From Actinomycetota bacterium (GTDB lineage Bacteria > Actinomycetota > Actinomycetes > S36-B12): a stretch of DNA of 35,067 bases. Positions 20,937-28,388 of this stretch are shown piece by piece. Under the pieces are notes generated by a model. The model was not told the DNA's origin and made no database searches. It worked only from the letters and a program-made list of their open reading frames with translations. A program made the position numbers and the translations under genes. Each line of letters starts with the position of its first letter. The first letter of the stretch is position 1. The stretch is taken from NCBI GenBank assembly GCA_017856385.1, contig JAFMFD010000015.1, positions 1 through 35,067 on the forward strand. The letters run 5' to 3'.

Positions 20937-20942
20937 TAGCGT
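20937..20942 (+). promoter_or_regulatory. Candidate -10 element of a leaderless polyprenyl synthase transcript
   Basis: TAGCGT directly follows the nuoN stop and is followed by GAAGAA and then the GTG start at 20949. There is no separate Shine-Dalgarno at a usable distance. If real, this gives the synthase its own promoter in addition to read-through from nuo. Confidence 0.45.
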
Positions 20943-20948
20943 GAAGAA

Positions 20949-21944
20949 GTGAGCGATGCCCTGACGGGACTCCCCCTGCCCGATGCCGGGCTGGAGGCGA
21001 TCCTCGCCGGGCAGCTCGCCCTCGTCGAGTCCGGCCTGCGCGAGGCCGTCGCAAGCGACGACCCCTTCGTGGCCGATGCCTCCCGCTACCTTGTCGACGC
21101 GGGTGGGAAGCGGTTCCGGCCGCTGCTCGTCCTCGTGGCCGCCCAGTTCGGCGACGCGGACGCGCCGGGCGTGGTCCCGGCGGGTGTCGTCGTCGAGCTC
21201 ACGCACCTTGCGACGCTCTACCACGACGACGTGATGGACGAGGCCCAGCTGCGCCGGGGTGCTCCGTCGGCGAACGCGCGCTGGGACAACACGATCGCGA
21301 TCCTCACCGGCGACTTCCTCTTCGCCCGCTCGTCGAAGATCCTGGCCGACCTCGGGCCGGAGGCCGTGCGCATCCAGGCCCTCACCTTCGAGCGGCTGTG
21401 CCGCGGCCAGATCCGCGAGACTGTGGGGCCCCGTGACGGGCAGGACCCGGTGCAGCATCACCTTGAGGTCGTGGCCGACAAGACGGGCTCCCTGATCGCC
21501 GCGTCTGGCTGGTACGGCGGGCTCATGGCCGGTGCGCCTGCAGAGTACGTCGAGCTGCTGACCGCCTTCGGCGAGCGGATCGGCGTGGCGTTCCAGCTCG
21601 CCGACGACCTCGTCGACATCACCTCGGAGTCGCTGCAGTCCGGCAAGACGCCGGGCACGGACCTGCGCGAGGGCATCCTCACCCTGACCGGCCTCATCGC
21701 GCTCGCGAGCGACGATCCGCAGGACGCCCGGCTGAAGGACCTCCTGGGCCGACCGCTGCCCGATGATGATGAGCATGCCGAGGCACTGGCCCTCCTTCGC
21801 GCCCATCCCGGGGTCATCGAGGCCCGCAAGGAGGCGCACGGCTGGGCCGATGCCGCTCGGGACCTGCTGGCCGGGCTTCCGGCCGGACCAGCCAGGGACG
21901 TGCTGGCCCAGCTCTGCGACTACGTGGTCTCGCGTACGGGTTGA
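20949..21944 (+). CDS. Long-chain trans-polyprenyl diphosphate synthase
   Basis: This is a 331-residue E-type prenyl synthase that adds isopentenyl diphosphate units to an allylic primer. The first aspartate motif is DDVMD at 93-97 and the second DDLVD at 219-223. GGKRFRPLL is the substrate-binding block. The residues four and five positions before the first motif are small (Thr89, Ala88), which is the pattern of long-chain products rather than farnesyl diphosphate. Placed 12 bp after the nuo operon and near men genes, it most likely makes the menaquinone side chain (heptaprenyl to nonaprenyl). The exact chain length is not readable. Confidence 0.92.
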   Translation: MSDALTGLPLPDAGLEAILAGQLALVESGLREAVASDDPFVADASRYLVDAGGKRFRPLLVLVAAQFGDADAPGVVPAGVVVELTHLATLYHDDVMDEAQLRRGAPSANARWDNTIAILTGDFLFARSSKILADLGPEAVRIQALTFERLCRGQIRETVGPRDGQDPVQHHLEVVADKTGSLIAASGWYGGLMAGAPAEYVELLTAFGERIGVAFQLADDLVDITSESLQSGKTPGTDLREGILTLTGLIALASDDPQDARLKDLLGRPLPDDDEHAEALALLRAHPGVIEARKEAHGWADAARDLLAGLPAGPARDVLAQLCDYVVSRTG

Positions 21945-21993
21945 GCCAGCCGAGTCGCGGCTGACTTCGCCGACGATTCGTCTAGATGACTGA

Positions 21994-21999
21994 TACCGT
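21994..21999 (+). promoter_or_regulatory. Candidate -10 element of a leaderless MFS transporter transcript
   Basis: TACCGT ends six bases before the GTG start at 22006 in the 61-bp gap after the polyprenyl synthase gene. No Shine-Dalgarno at a normal distance is present. The spacing matches that at menF, the polyprenyl synthase and the small NuoB-like gene. Confidence 0.45.
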
Positions 22000-22005
22000 C
22001 CAGAG

Positions 22006-23178
22006 GTGTCCACTGCCTCTGCGGATGCCGCCCCGCGCCCGGTCCACGACCGACCCACGCTGGTCTCGTTCGCGTCGATCGCCGCGTGGTCGTGGTTCGT
22101 CTACGGCTTCGGGGCCAGCCTCGCCCTGCTCCGCGACGATCAGGGCACCTCGGCATGGCTGGGGGGACTGCACAGCACCGCGCTGGCGCTGGGTGGCGTC
22201 ATCGGGGCCCTGGTCACGCCACGGTTGAGCCACCGGTTCGGTCGCGGCGTCGTCGCGCGGGTCGGGGTCATCGGTGCTGCGGTGTGCATCACGGCCTACC
22301 TCTGGCCGGGCATGCCGGTGGGCGGGACCCTCGGGACGATCTTCATCACCTGCTTCTTCGGCAACATCGTCGTCGTCGGCGTGAACTCCTTCATCGCGGT
22401 GCACCAGGGTGCCGCGAGCCCGCCGGCCTTCACCGAGAGCCTGAGCCTCGCCGCGCTCATGGGCCTGCTCGCCCCGCTCGTGGTGGGCGCTGCCGCCGCC
22501 AGCGCCTTGGGCTGGCGCGCCGGACTCTTCGTCGCGGTCGTCGCCTTCGCGGTCATCGAGCTGTGGCGGGGACGGAGCCTCGCCGTCTACGGCGGTGCCG
22601 GCGAGGTGCGCATGCGCAAGGAGGGCGGGGCGCTGCCGTCCCGCACCTACTGGGCACTGACGGCGGGCATGCTCTACATCGGTGCGGAGTTCTGCCTCAG
22701 CCTGTGGGGCGTGGACCTGCTCCGGGAACGCGCCGGGCTGAGTCCCGCGGCCGCGGCGGCCGGGCTCAGCACCGTCCTCGGGGGCATCTTCCTCGGCCGG
22801 CTGGTCGGGATCCGGCTGACCGAGCGCATGCCGAGCGAGCGCCTTCTGCAGGTCTCGATCGTCGTCGGCCTGGCGGCGTTCCTCGTGGCGTGGGCGGTCC
22901 AGGAGACCGTCGTCATCCTCCTCGCACTATTCGTGACCGGGCTGGGCCTGGCTCTCGTCTGGCCGCTCAGCATCGCGCGGATCATCCGCTCGTCCGGCGA
23001 CAACCCGGACCGCGCCTCGGCCCTGTCGCTCGCCTTCACCACCGCGGCGATCGGCCTGGCGCCATTCATCCTCGGTGCGCTGGCGAGCAGCGTGGGCGTG
23101 CACTCGGCCTTCCTGCTGGTGCCGGTGCTCCTCGTCTCCGCCCTCGTGCTCGTCGCGCTCCGCCCGGTCCCTGCCTGA
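22006..23178 (+). CDS. Major facilitator superfamily transporter, substrate unknown
   Basis: This 390-residue protein is hydrophobic through most of its length, with about 12 predicted helices in two six-helix halves. The loop SHRFGRGVVARVG after the second helix resembles MFS motif A. A central charged loop (RMRKEGGALPSR) separates the halves. No substrate-specific signature was recognised. The GTG start is favoured by a TAnnnT hexamer just upstream. It ends five bases from the convergent rarD-like gene. Confidence 0.85.
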   Translation: MSTASADAAPRPVHDRPTLVSFASIAAWSWFVYGFGASLALLRDDQGTSAWLGGLHSTALALGGVIGALVTPRLSHRFGRGVVARVGVIGAAVCITAYLWPGMPVGGTLGTIFITCFFGNIVVVGVNSFIAVHQGAASPPAFTESLSLAALMGLLAPLVVGAAAASALGWRAGLFVAVVAFAVIELWRGRSLAVYGGAGEVRMRKEGGALPSRTYWALTAGMLYIGAEFCLSLWGVDLLRERAGLSPAAAAAGLSTVLGGIFLGRLVGIRLTERMPSERLLQVSIVVGLAAFLVAWAVQETVVILLALFVTGLGLALVWPLSIARIIRSSGDNPDRASALSLAFTTAAIGLAPFILGALASSVGVHSAFLLVPVLLVSALVLVALRPVPA

Positions 23179-23183
23179 CCGCC

Positions 23184-24113
23184 TCAGTCGGGCTCGATGA
23201 CCTCGAGCGCCGTCGTCCTGCTGCGCGTGTGGCGCAGTCCGTCGACCGTCAGGATGACCAGGGACGCCCAGACCAGCACGAAGCCCACCCACCTGCCGGT
23301 CGACATGACCTCCTGGAACACGACGACGCCGAGGAGGAACTGGAGCACGGGGGTCAGGTACTGCAGCAGTCCCAGTGTGGACAGCGGCATCCGCGTGGCG
23401 GCGCCGCCGAAGGCCAGCAGTGGCAGGGCCGTCACCAGGCCCAGAAGCACGAGCAGCACCGCGATCATCGGGTCACCGGTCGTGAAGCCGGACTCACCGC
23501 GCGAGGCGAAGGCGAGGATCACCACGACGGCCAGCGGGGCCAGGACGGCGGTCTCGATCGTCAGGCTGGCGACGGAGCCGATGCCCACCTGTTTCTTGAG
23601 CAGGCCGTAGATGCCGAACGACACGGCGAGCACGAGGCTGATCCATGGCACGCGCCCGTAACTTACGCCGAGCACGCCCACGGCGGCCACCGCGATGCCC
23701 ACGGCTGTCCACTGCGCGGGCCGCAGGCGCTCACGCAGAAAGAGGACTCCGAGGGCCACCGTGACGAGGGGGTTGATGAAGTAGCCGAGGGAGGCCTCGA
23801 CGACTTGGTCGGACTCGACGGCGTAGACGTAGACACCCCAGTTGACCGCGAGGAATGCGGCAGCGAGGGCCAGCAGGCCGACCGTGCGCGCGGATCTGGT
23901 GCTGCGCAGGATCGTGACCCAGGAGCGGGTCGCGGTGATGACGATCAGCAGGAACACGAGCGACCACACGACCCGGTTGGCCACGACCTCGACTGGAGGA
24001 ACCCGGTCGAGCAGGTTGAAGTAGAGCGGGAACAGACCCCACAGCCCGTAGGCGACGATGCCGAGGAGTACCCCGGTGCCCGCCTGACTGGCCGGACGGT
24101 GCAGACGGGTCAG
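23184..24113 (-). CDS. rarD: RarD/EamA-family drug/metabolite permease with probable CTG start
   Basis: This protein of about 309 residues has ten predicted helices and two EamA repeats. The family N-terminus GVLLGIVAYGLWGLFPLYF is encoded upstream of the first canonical start (GTG 23984), and NRVVWSL and YFINPLVTVALGVLFLRERL follow. No in-frame ATG, GTG or TTG exists between 23984 and the korB stop. The CTG at 24111-24113 overlaps the korB TGA as CTGA and is the best start. Starting at 23984 would delete the first helix. The transported substrate is unknown; RarD is linked to chloramphenicol sensitivity in other bacteria. Confidence 0.8.
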   Translation of the reverse strand: MTRLHRPASQAGTGVLLGIVAYGLWGLFPLYFNLLDRVPPVEVVANRVVWSLVFLLIVITATRSWVTILRSTRSARTVGLLALAAAFLAVNWGVYVYAVESDQVVEASLGYFINPLVTVALGVLFLRERLRPAQWTAVGIAVAAVGVLGVSYGRVPWISLVLAVSFGIYGLLKKQVGIGSVASLTIETAVLAPLAVVVILAFASRGESGFTTGDPMIAVLLVLLGLVTALPLLAFGGAATRMPLSTLGLLQYLTPVLQFLLGVVVFQEVMSTGRWVGFVLVWASLVILTVDGLRHTRSRTTALEVIEPD

Positions 24114-25153
24114 CTGACGATCCAGGTGTCTCCGCCGTCGATCAGCGCCTGCAGGTCCCCCGTGCCCTGCTTGGCCTGCACCTCGGCAAGCTGGTCGCGT
24201 ACGAGCCGGTCGTAGCTGGGTCGCTCGATGTCGCGGAAGACCCCGATGGGTGTGTTCTCCAGCGTGCGGGGGTTCGACAGCCGCGACAGGGCGAACGCCA
24301 GGCCGGGATCCTTCGCGTGCGCGTCGTGGCGGATGACGGCGTCCTCGCCGACCTCGGCGACGTTCGCCACGGCGATGTGGCCGTCCGCCGTGCGAATCAC
24401 GCCCTTCTCCATGTCCTTGCCGAACCGGATTGGCTCGCCGTCGACGAGGCGCATCATGACGTCGTCACGGGTGTCGCCGTCCTTCAGCGGCTCCCACGCG
24501 CCGTCGTTGAAGATGTTGCAGTTCTGGTAGATCTCGACGAGCGCGGTGCCCTCGTGGTTCGCGGCCGCCCGGAGGACGTCGGTCATGTGCTTGCGGTCGG
24601 AGTCGATCGTCCGCGCGACGAAGGTCGCCTCGGCGCCGAGGGCGAGCGACACCGGGTTGAACGAGTAGTCGAGCGAGCCCTCGGGGGTGGACTTGGTGAT
24701 CTTCCCCTGCTCGGAGGTGGGGGAGTACTGCCCCTTGGTCAGGCCGTAGATCCGGTTGTTGAACAGCAGGATCTTCAGGTTCACGTTGCGCCGCAGGGCG
24801 TGGATGAGGTGGTTGCCGCCGATCGACAGGGCGTCGCCGTCACCGGTGATGACCCAGATCGACAGGTCCGGGCGGCTCACCGCTAGGCCGGTCGCGATGG
24901 CGGGCGCGCGTCCGTGGATGGAGTGCATCCCAAAGGTGTTCATGTAGTACGGGAAGCGGGACGAGCAGCCGATGCCGGAGACGAAGACGATGTTCTCGCG
25001 GGCCAGGCCCAGTTCGGGCAGGAAGCCCTGCACGTTCGACAGGATCGAGTAGTCCCCGCACCCGGGGCACCAGCGGACCTCCTGGTCGGACTTGAAGTCC
25101 TTGGCGGACTGCTCAACGTCCGTCTTGGGGATGAGATCGAGGTAGGTGGTCAT
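24110..25153 (-). CDS. korB: 2-Oxoglutarate:ferredoxin oxidoreductase subunit beta
   Basis: This 347-residue ThDP- and [4Fe-4S]-binding subunit, with KorA, oxidises 2-oxoglutarate to succinyl-CoA and reduces ferredoxin. The cluster ligands are Cys29 and Cys32 (WCPGCGDYS), Cys63 (GIGCSSRFPYY) and Cys212 (YQNCNIFN). GDGDALSIGGNH at 104-115 is the Mg-ThDP motif. NNRIYGLTKGQYSPT is typical of the KorB/PorB family. The ATG at 25153 is preceded by GAGGA overlapping the korA stop region, seven bases downstream of korA. Confidence 0.96.
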   Translation of the reverse strand: MTTYLDLIPKTDVEQSAKDFKSDQEVRWCPGCGDYSILSNVQGFLPELGLARENIVFVSGIGCSSRFPYYMNTFGMHSIHGRAPAIATGLAVSRPDLSIWVITGDGDALSIGGNHLIHALRRNVNLKILLFNNRIYGLTKGQYSPTSEQGKITKSTPEGSLDYSFNPVSLALGAEATFVARTIDSDRKHMTDVLRAAANHEGTALVEIYQNCNIFNDGAWEPLKDGDTRDDVMMRLVDGEPIRFGKDMEKGVIRTADGHIAVANVAEVGEDAVIRHDAHAKDPGLAFALSRLSNPRTLENTPIGVFRDIERPSYDRLVRDQLAEVQAKQGTGDLQALIDGGDTWIVS

Positions 25154-25160
25154 CGGATCC

Positions 25161-27026
25161 TCACAGGCTCTGGACTGCTGCGGTGATGGCGGAGACGAGG
25201 TCGGTGGACTTGAACGGCATCCCGCGTACCTGCGTGATGCTCTGGATGTCGACGAGGTACCTGGCGCGCAGCAGCATGGCGAGCTGCCCGAGGTTCATCT
25301 CGGGCACCAGGACCGTGTCGTACGAGCGCAGCACCTCGCCGAGGTTCGACGGGAAGGGGTTGAGGTGCCGCAGGTGCGCCTGGGCGACCTTCGCCCCGGT
25401 GCGGCGGGTGATCTCGCATGCCGCACCGATCGGGCCGTACGTCGATCCCCAGCCGAGGACGAGCACGCGCGCGTCGCCGTCGGGGTCGTCGACCTCCAGC
25501 GGGGGGATGGTCTTCGCGATGGCGTCGACCTTGGCCTGGCGCAGCCGCACCATGCGGTCGTGATTGTCGGGGTCGTAGGAGATGTTGCCCGTGCCGTCGG
25601 CTTTCTCCAGGCCGCCGATGCGGTGCTCCAGGCCCTTGGTGCCCGGTATCGCCCAGGGCCGCGCGAGGGTGTCCTCGTCGCGCTTGTAGGGCCAGAACAC
25701 CGCCTCGCCGGAGTCGGTCACGTGGTTCGGGCCGGTGGCGAAGGCCGGGTCGATGACCGGCAGCTCGTCGACCTCCGGAACCCGCCACGGCTCGGAGCCG
25801 TTGGCGATGTAGCCGTCGGACAGCAGGAACACCGGCGTCCGGTACTCCACGGCGATGCGGGCCGCCTCGAGCGCGGCATAGAAGCAGTCCGACGGTGACT
25901 GCGGGGCCACGATCGGCACCGGGGACTCGCCGTTGCGGCCGAACATGGCCTGCAGGAGGTCGGACTGCTCCGTCTTGGTCGGCAGCCCCGTCGACGGCCC
26001 GCCGCGCTGGACGTCGATGATGATGAGGGGCAGCTCCAGCGACACCGCCAGGCCGATCGACTCGGACTTCAGGGCGATGCCCGGGCCCGAGGTCGTCGTC
26101 ACGGCCAGGGCGCCGCCGTAGGCCGCGCCGATCGCCGAGCCGATGCCCGCGATCTCATCCTCGGCCTGGAAGGTCGTGACGCCGAAGCGATGGTTGCGTG
26201 CGAGCTCGTGCAGGATGTCCGACGCCGGCGTGATCGGGTACGAGCCGAGGAACAGCGGCAGGCCCGATCGCTTCGAGGCCGCGATGAGTCCGTAGGCGAG
26301 GGCCGGATTTCCGCTGATGTTGCGGTAGCGGCCCTGGGGCAGATCCGACGCCTTGGCGACCTCGTACTGGACCGAGAAGATCTCGGTAGTCTCGCCGAAC
26401 GACCAGCCCGCCTCGAAGGCGGCGAGGTTGGCCGCGAGAATCTCCGGCTTCTTGGCGAACTTCTTCTCCAGGAAGGCCCGGGTGCCCTCGGCGGGGCGCG
26501 AGTACAGCCAGCACAGCAGGCCGAGGGCGTACATGTTCTTGCTCCGCTCGGCCTCCTTCTTGCTCAGGTCGAAGTCCTTGAGCGCCTCGACCGTCTGGGA
26601 GGTCAGCGCGATGGCGTGCACGTTGAAGGCCTCGAGGGAGCCGTCCTCCAGCGGGTTCGTCGCGTAGCCGACCTTCTCCAGGTTGCGCTTGGTGAACTCG
26701 TCGGTGTTGACGATGAGGTCCGCGCCGCGGGGCAGGTCCTTGACGTTCGCCTTCAGGGCGGCCGGGTTCATCGCCACCAGGACGTTGGGGGCGTCGCCCG
26801 GGGTCGTGATGTCGTGGTCGGCGAACGCCAGCTGGAAGGCCGAGACGCCCGGCACCGTGCCTGCTGGCGCCCGGATCTCAGCGGGGAAGTCGGGGAGGGT
26901 CGACAGGTCGTTGCCCATGCCGGCGGTCTCGGAGGTGAAGCGATCGCCGGTGAGCTGCATGCCGTCGCCGGAGTCCCCGGCGAATCGGATGACCACGCGA
27001 TTGACGGAGACCACCTGCTTGGACAC
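25161..27026 (-). CDS. korA: 2-Oxoglutarate:ferredoxin oxidoreductase subunit alpha (gamma-alpha fusion)
   Basis: This 621-residue fused subunit has an N-terminal gamma domain (about 1-190, IRFAGDSGDGMQLTG) and then an alpha domain. GSYPITPASDILHELA, FQAEDEIAGIGSAIGAAYGG and GPGIALKSESIGLA are the pyrimidine-binding-domain motifs. QRGGPSTGLPTKTEQSDLLQ is the KorA signature. The GTG start follows AGGGAAG at proper spacing. The enzyme provides an NAD-independent bypass of 2-oxoglutarate dehydrogenase and a source of low-potential electrons. It is divergent, across 121 bp, from the small NuoB/C/I-like operon. Confidence 0.96.
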   Translation of the reverse strand: MSKQVVSVNRVVIRFAGDSGDGMQLTGDRFTSETAGMGNDLSTLPDFPAEIRAPAGTVPGVSAFQLAFADHDITTPGDAPNVLVAMNPAALKANVKDLPRGADLIVNTDEFTKRNLEKVGYATNPLEDGSLEAFNVHAIALTSQTVEALKDFDLSKKEAERSKNMYALGLLCWLYSRPAEGTRAFLEKKFAKKPEILAANLAAFEAGWSFGETTEIFSVQYEVAKASDLPQGRYRNISGNPALAYGLIAASKRSGLPLFLGSYPITPASDILHELARNHRFGVTTFQAEDEIAGIGSAIGAAYGGALAVTTTSGPGIALKSESIGLAVSLELPLIIIDVQRGGPSTGLPTKTEQSDLLQAMFGRNGESPVPIVAPQSPSDCFYAALEAARIAVEYRTPVFLLSDGYIANGSEPWRVPEVDELPVIDPAFATGPNHVTDSGEAVFWPYKRDEDTLARPWAIPGTKGLEHRIGGLEKADGTGNISYDPDNHDRMVRLRQAKVDAIAKTIPPLEVDDPDGDARVLVLGWGSTYGPIGAACEITRRTGAKVAQAHLRHLNPFPSNLGEVLRSYDTVLVPEMNLGQLAMLLRARYLVDIQSITQVRGMPFKSTDLVSAITAAVQSL

Positions 27027-27135
27027 TGTCTTCCCTCGGTCGTTGGAGAGGTGCCGGAGACGTCCTCGTGAACAATGTGTGGACGTCCTACGAGCCTACA
27101 CCGCGAGCATGGGCTCCGCCCTCGGCTCCGCTCAC

Positions 27136-27141
27136 TAGCCT
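27136..27141 (+). promoter_or_regulatory. Candidate -10 element for the small NuoB/C/I-like operon
   Basis: TAGCCT is followed by GAGGGC and then the GTG start at 27148. The GAGGG lies too close to the start to act as a normal Shine-Dalgarno, so a leaderless transcript is favoured. It lies in the 121-bp region shared with korA; TAGGCT on the other strand (27093-27098) could serve korA, but with weaker support. Confidence 0.45.
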
Positions 27142-27147
27142 GAGGGC

Positions 27148-27579
27148 GTGCTCGCCCCCTTCCGCGCCAGGTCCGCACTGCGCCTCGCCGCGGATCCGGG
27201 GCTCGGCATCGACGTCATCGCGCTCGGGCTGGCGTGCTGCGCGGTCGAGGTCGATGCCGCGGTCGCGGCCGGACTGCTCAGGCCCGAGGAGGCAGGCGAC
27301 GACCCGGCACGGGTGCGGATCCTCGTGGTGGCCGGGACGGTGACCACGCCGCTTGCTCCGGTGCTGGAGGCGGCCGTCCACCAGGGGCCGGTCCCCGATG
27401 CGGTACTCGCCTTCGGGGCGTGCGCGAGTACCGGCGGCCCGTACTGGGACTCGCCGACCGTCGTGAACGGGGCCGACCTGGTCGTGGCGGTCGACGAGTA
27501 CGTGCCGGGCTGCCCGCCCCGCCCCGAGGCCCTCTGCCGGGCCGTGGCCGAGCTGGCCTCGAGGGTGGCGGCGCCATGA
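27148..27579 (+). CDS. Small NuoB-like Fe-S protein (orphan second copy)
   Basis: This 143-residue protein has the NuoB / group 4 hydrogenase small-subunit fold signature. Cys30-Cys31 (LGLACCAVE), Cys92 (GACASTGG) and Cys122 (PGCPPRPE) match all four N2-cluster ligands. Compared with the operon NuoB it is about 40 residues shorter and lacks the loop with PRFDIARYG that lines the quinone tunnel. The binding core is otherwise conserved, so it looks functional rather than decayed. It overlaps the next gene as ATGA. It may form an electron-transfer unit with the next two products; the terminal acceptor is unknown. Confidence 0.85.
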   Translation: MLAPFRARSALRLAADPGLGIDVIALGLACCAVEVDAAVAAGLLRPEEAGDDPARVRILVVAGTVTTPLAPVLEAAVHQGPVPDAVLAFGACASTGGPYWDSPTVVNGADLVVAVDEYVPGCPPRPEALCRAVAELASRVAAP

Positions 27580-28046
27580 GCCCGATCGACGTCGTCGACG
27601 TGCCCGATCCGGGTCAGTGGACCTCGACGCTGGCCGGGTCGGCGGACGATGCGTGCGAACTGCTCACCGCGATTGACCACGGAGCCGAGCTCGAGATCCT
27701 GGTCGTGCTGCGCGGCCGGGAGGGCCTGCGGATGCTGCGCACGCGGGTTCCGGCCAAAGATCCGTGCCTCGACTCGGCCGTCGCGGTGCTGCCCGCCGTT
27801 GCCTGGCACGAGCGCGAGGTGGCGGAGATGTTCGGCGTGACGTTCGCAGGGCATCCGGACCCGCGCCCGCTGCTCCTCCGTGAGCACGTCGAGGCACCTC
27901 CCCTGCGCCGCAGCACGCCGCTGCCGGAGCGCATCGCCCGACCGTGGCCCGGGGCACGGGATGCGGGGGCACGACGACGCCCCACCCCGCCCCCGGGCGT
28001 GCGGAACTCATGGCAGGGTCGCGACGTGGACGAGGGCGCACCATGA
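27576..28046 (+). CDS. Small NuoC-like protein
   Basis: This 156-residue protein resembles the C-terminal core of NuoC and the equivalent domain of group 4 hydrogenases. AWHEREVAEMFGVTFAGHPDPRPLLL is a clear version of the family signature (compare [18 protein letters not shown] in the operon NuoC). The end of the family core is reduced, and a Pro/Arg-rich tail of about 45 residues follows. The ATG overlaps the small NuoB-like gene by ATGA, and the stop overlaps the next gene in the same way. No NuoD domain is fused. The function is inferred only from its partners. Confidence 0.8.
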   Translation: MSPIDVVDVPDPGQWTSTLAGSADDACELLTAIDHGAELEILVVLRGREGLRMLRTRVPAKDPCLDSAVAVLPAVAWHEREVAEMFGVTFAGHPDPRPLLLREHVEAPPLRRSTPLPERIARPWPGARDAGARRRPTPPPGVRNSWQGRDVDEGAP

Positions 28047-28363
28047 CGACGTCGCCGCGACGCGGGGTCCTCCGGCTGATCCCGAGTGCCTGCACCTCCT
28101 GCATGATCTGCGCGCAGGAGTGCCCGGCGTGGTGCATCACCATCGATGCGCACACCGAGCAGGTGAGCGAACCCGGCGCGCGGCGTCCGCGGTCGGTCAG
28201 CGTCCTGGACGCCTTCTCGATCGACTTCGGGCTGTGCATGTACTGCGGGATCTGCGTCGACGTGTGCCCCTTCGACGCACTGGAGTGGTCACCGGAGGAT
28301 GACCACGCTGCCGAGCGGCGGGACGCGCTCGTGCACGACGTCGATCGGCTCGCCGCCCACTGA
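28043..28363 (+). CDS. Small NuoI-like 2x[4Fe-4S] ferredoxin protein
   Basis: This 106-residue protein has two complete CxxCxxCxxxCP sets: Cys17/20/23/27 (CTSCMICAQECP) and Cys65/68/71/75 (CMYCGICVDVCP). The 38-residue spacing and DFGLCMYCGICVDVCPFDAL resemble NuoI and hydrogenase HycF/EchF more than free clostridial ferredoxins. The N-terminal membrane-lying helix of NuoI is missing, so the protein may be soluble. It is the last of three genes joined by ATGA overlaps. It could accept electrons from KorAB (or a ferredoxin) and pass them to the NuoB-like protein; that is inference. Confidence 0.85.
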   Translation: MTTSPRRGVLRLIPSACTSCMICAQECPAWCITIDAHTEQVSEPGARRPRSVSVLDAFSIDFGLCMYCGICVDVCPFDALEWSPEDDHAAERRDALVHDVDRLAAH

Positions 28364-28365
28364 GA

Positions 28366-28383
28366 CGCGGTGTCGCCACCGCG
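28366..28383. terminator. Hairpin between convergent genes, probable two-way terminator
   Basis: CGCGGTG, loop TCGC, then CACCGCG form a perfect 7-bp stem in the 25 bp between the NuoI-like gene and yajQ. The position between converging genes suits a terminator for both strands. There is no U-tract, which is common in high-GC actinobacteria. Confidence 0.5.
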
Positions 28384-28388
28384 CATGA

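Noticed and set aside
22086-24215. Very long open frame (over 700 codons) on the plus strand across the MFS and rarD-like genes
   Set aside because: It is Arg/Gly/His/Asp-rich, runs antisense or out of frame to two conserved membrane-protein genes, and has no family motif. Long stop-free shadows are expected at this GC content.
27148-28363. Possible [NiFe] hydrogenase encoded by the small Nuo-like genes
   Set aside because: There is no large subunit and no CxxC nickel-ligand pairs; the NuoC-like product is not fused to a NuoD/hydrogenase large domain.
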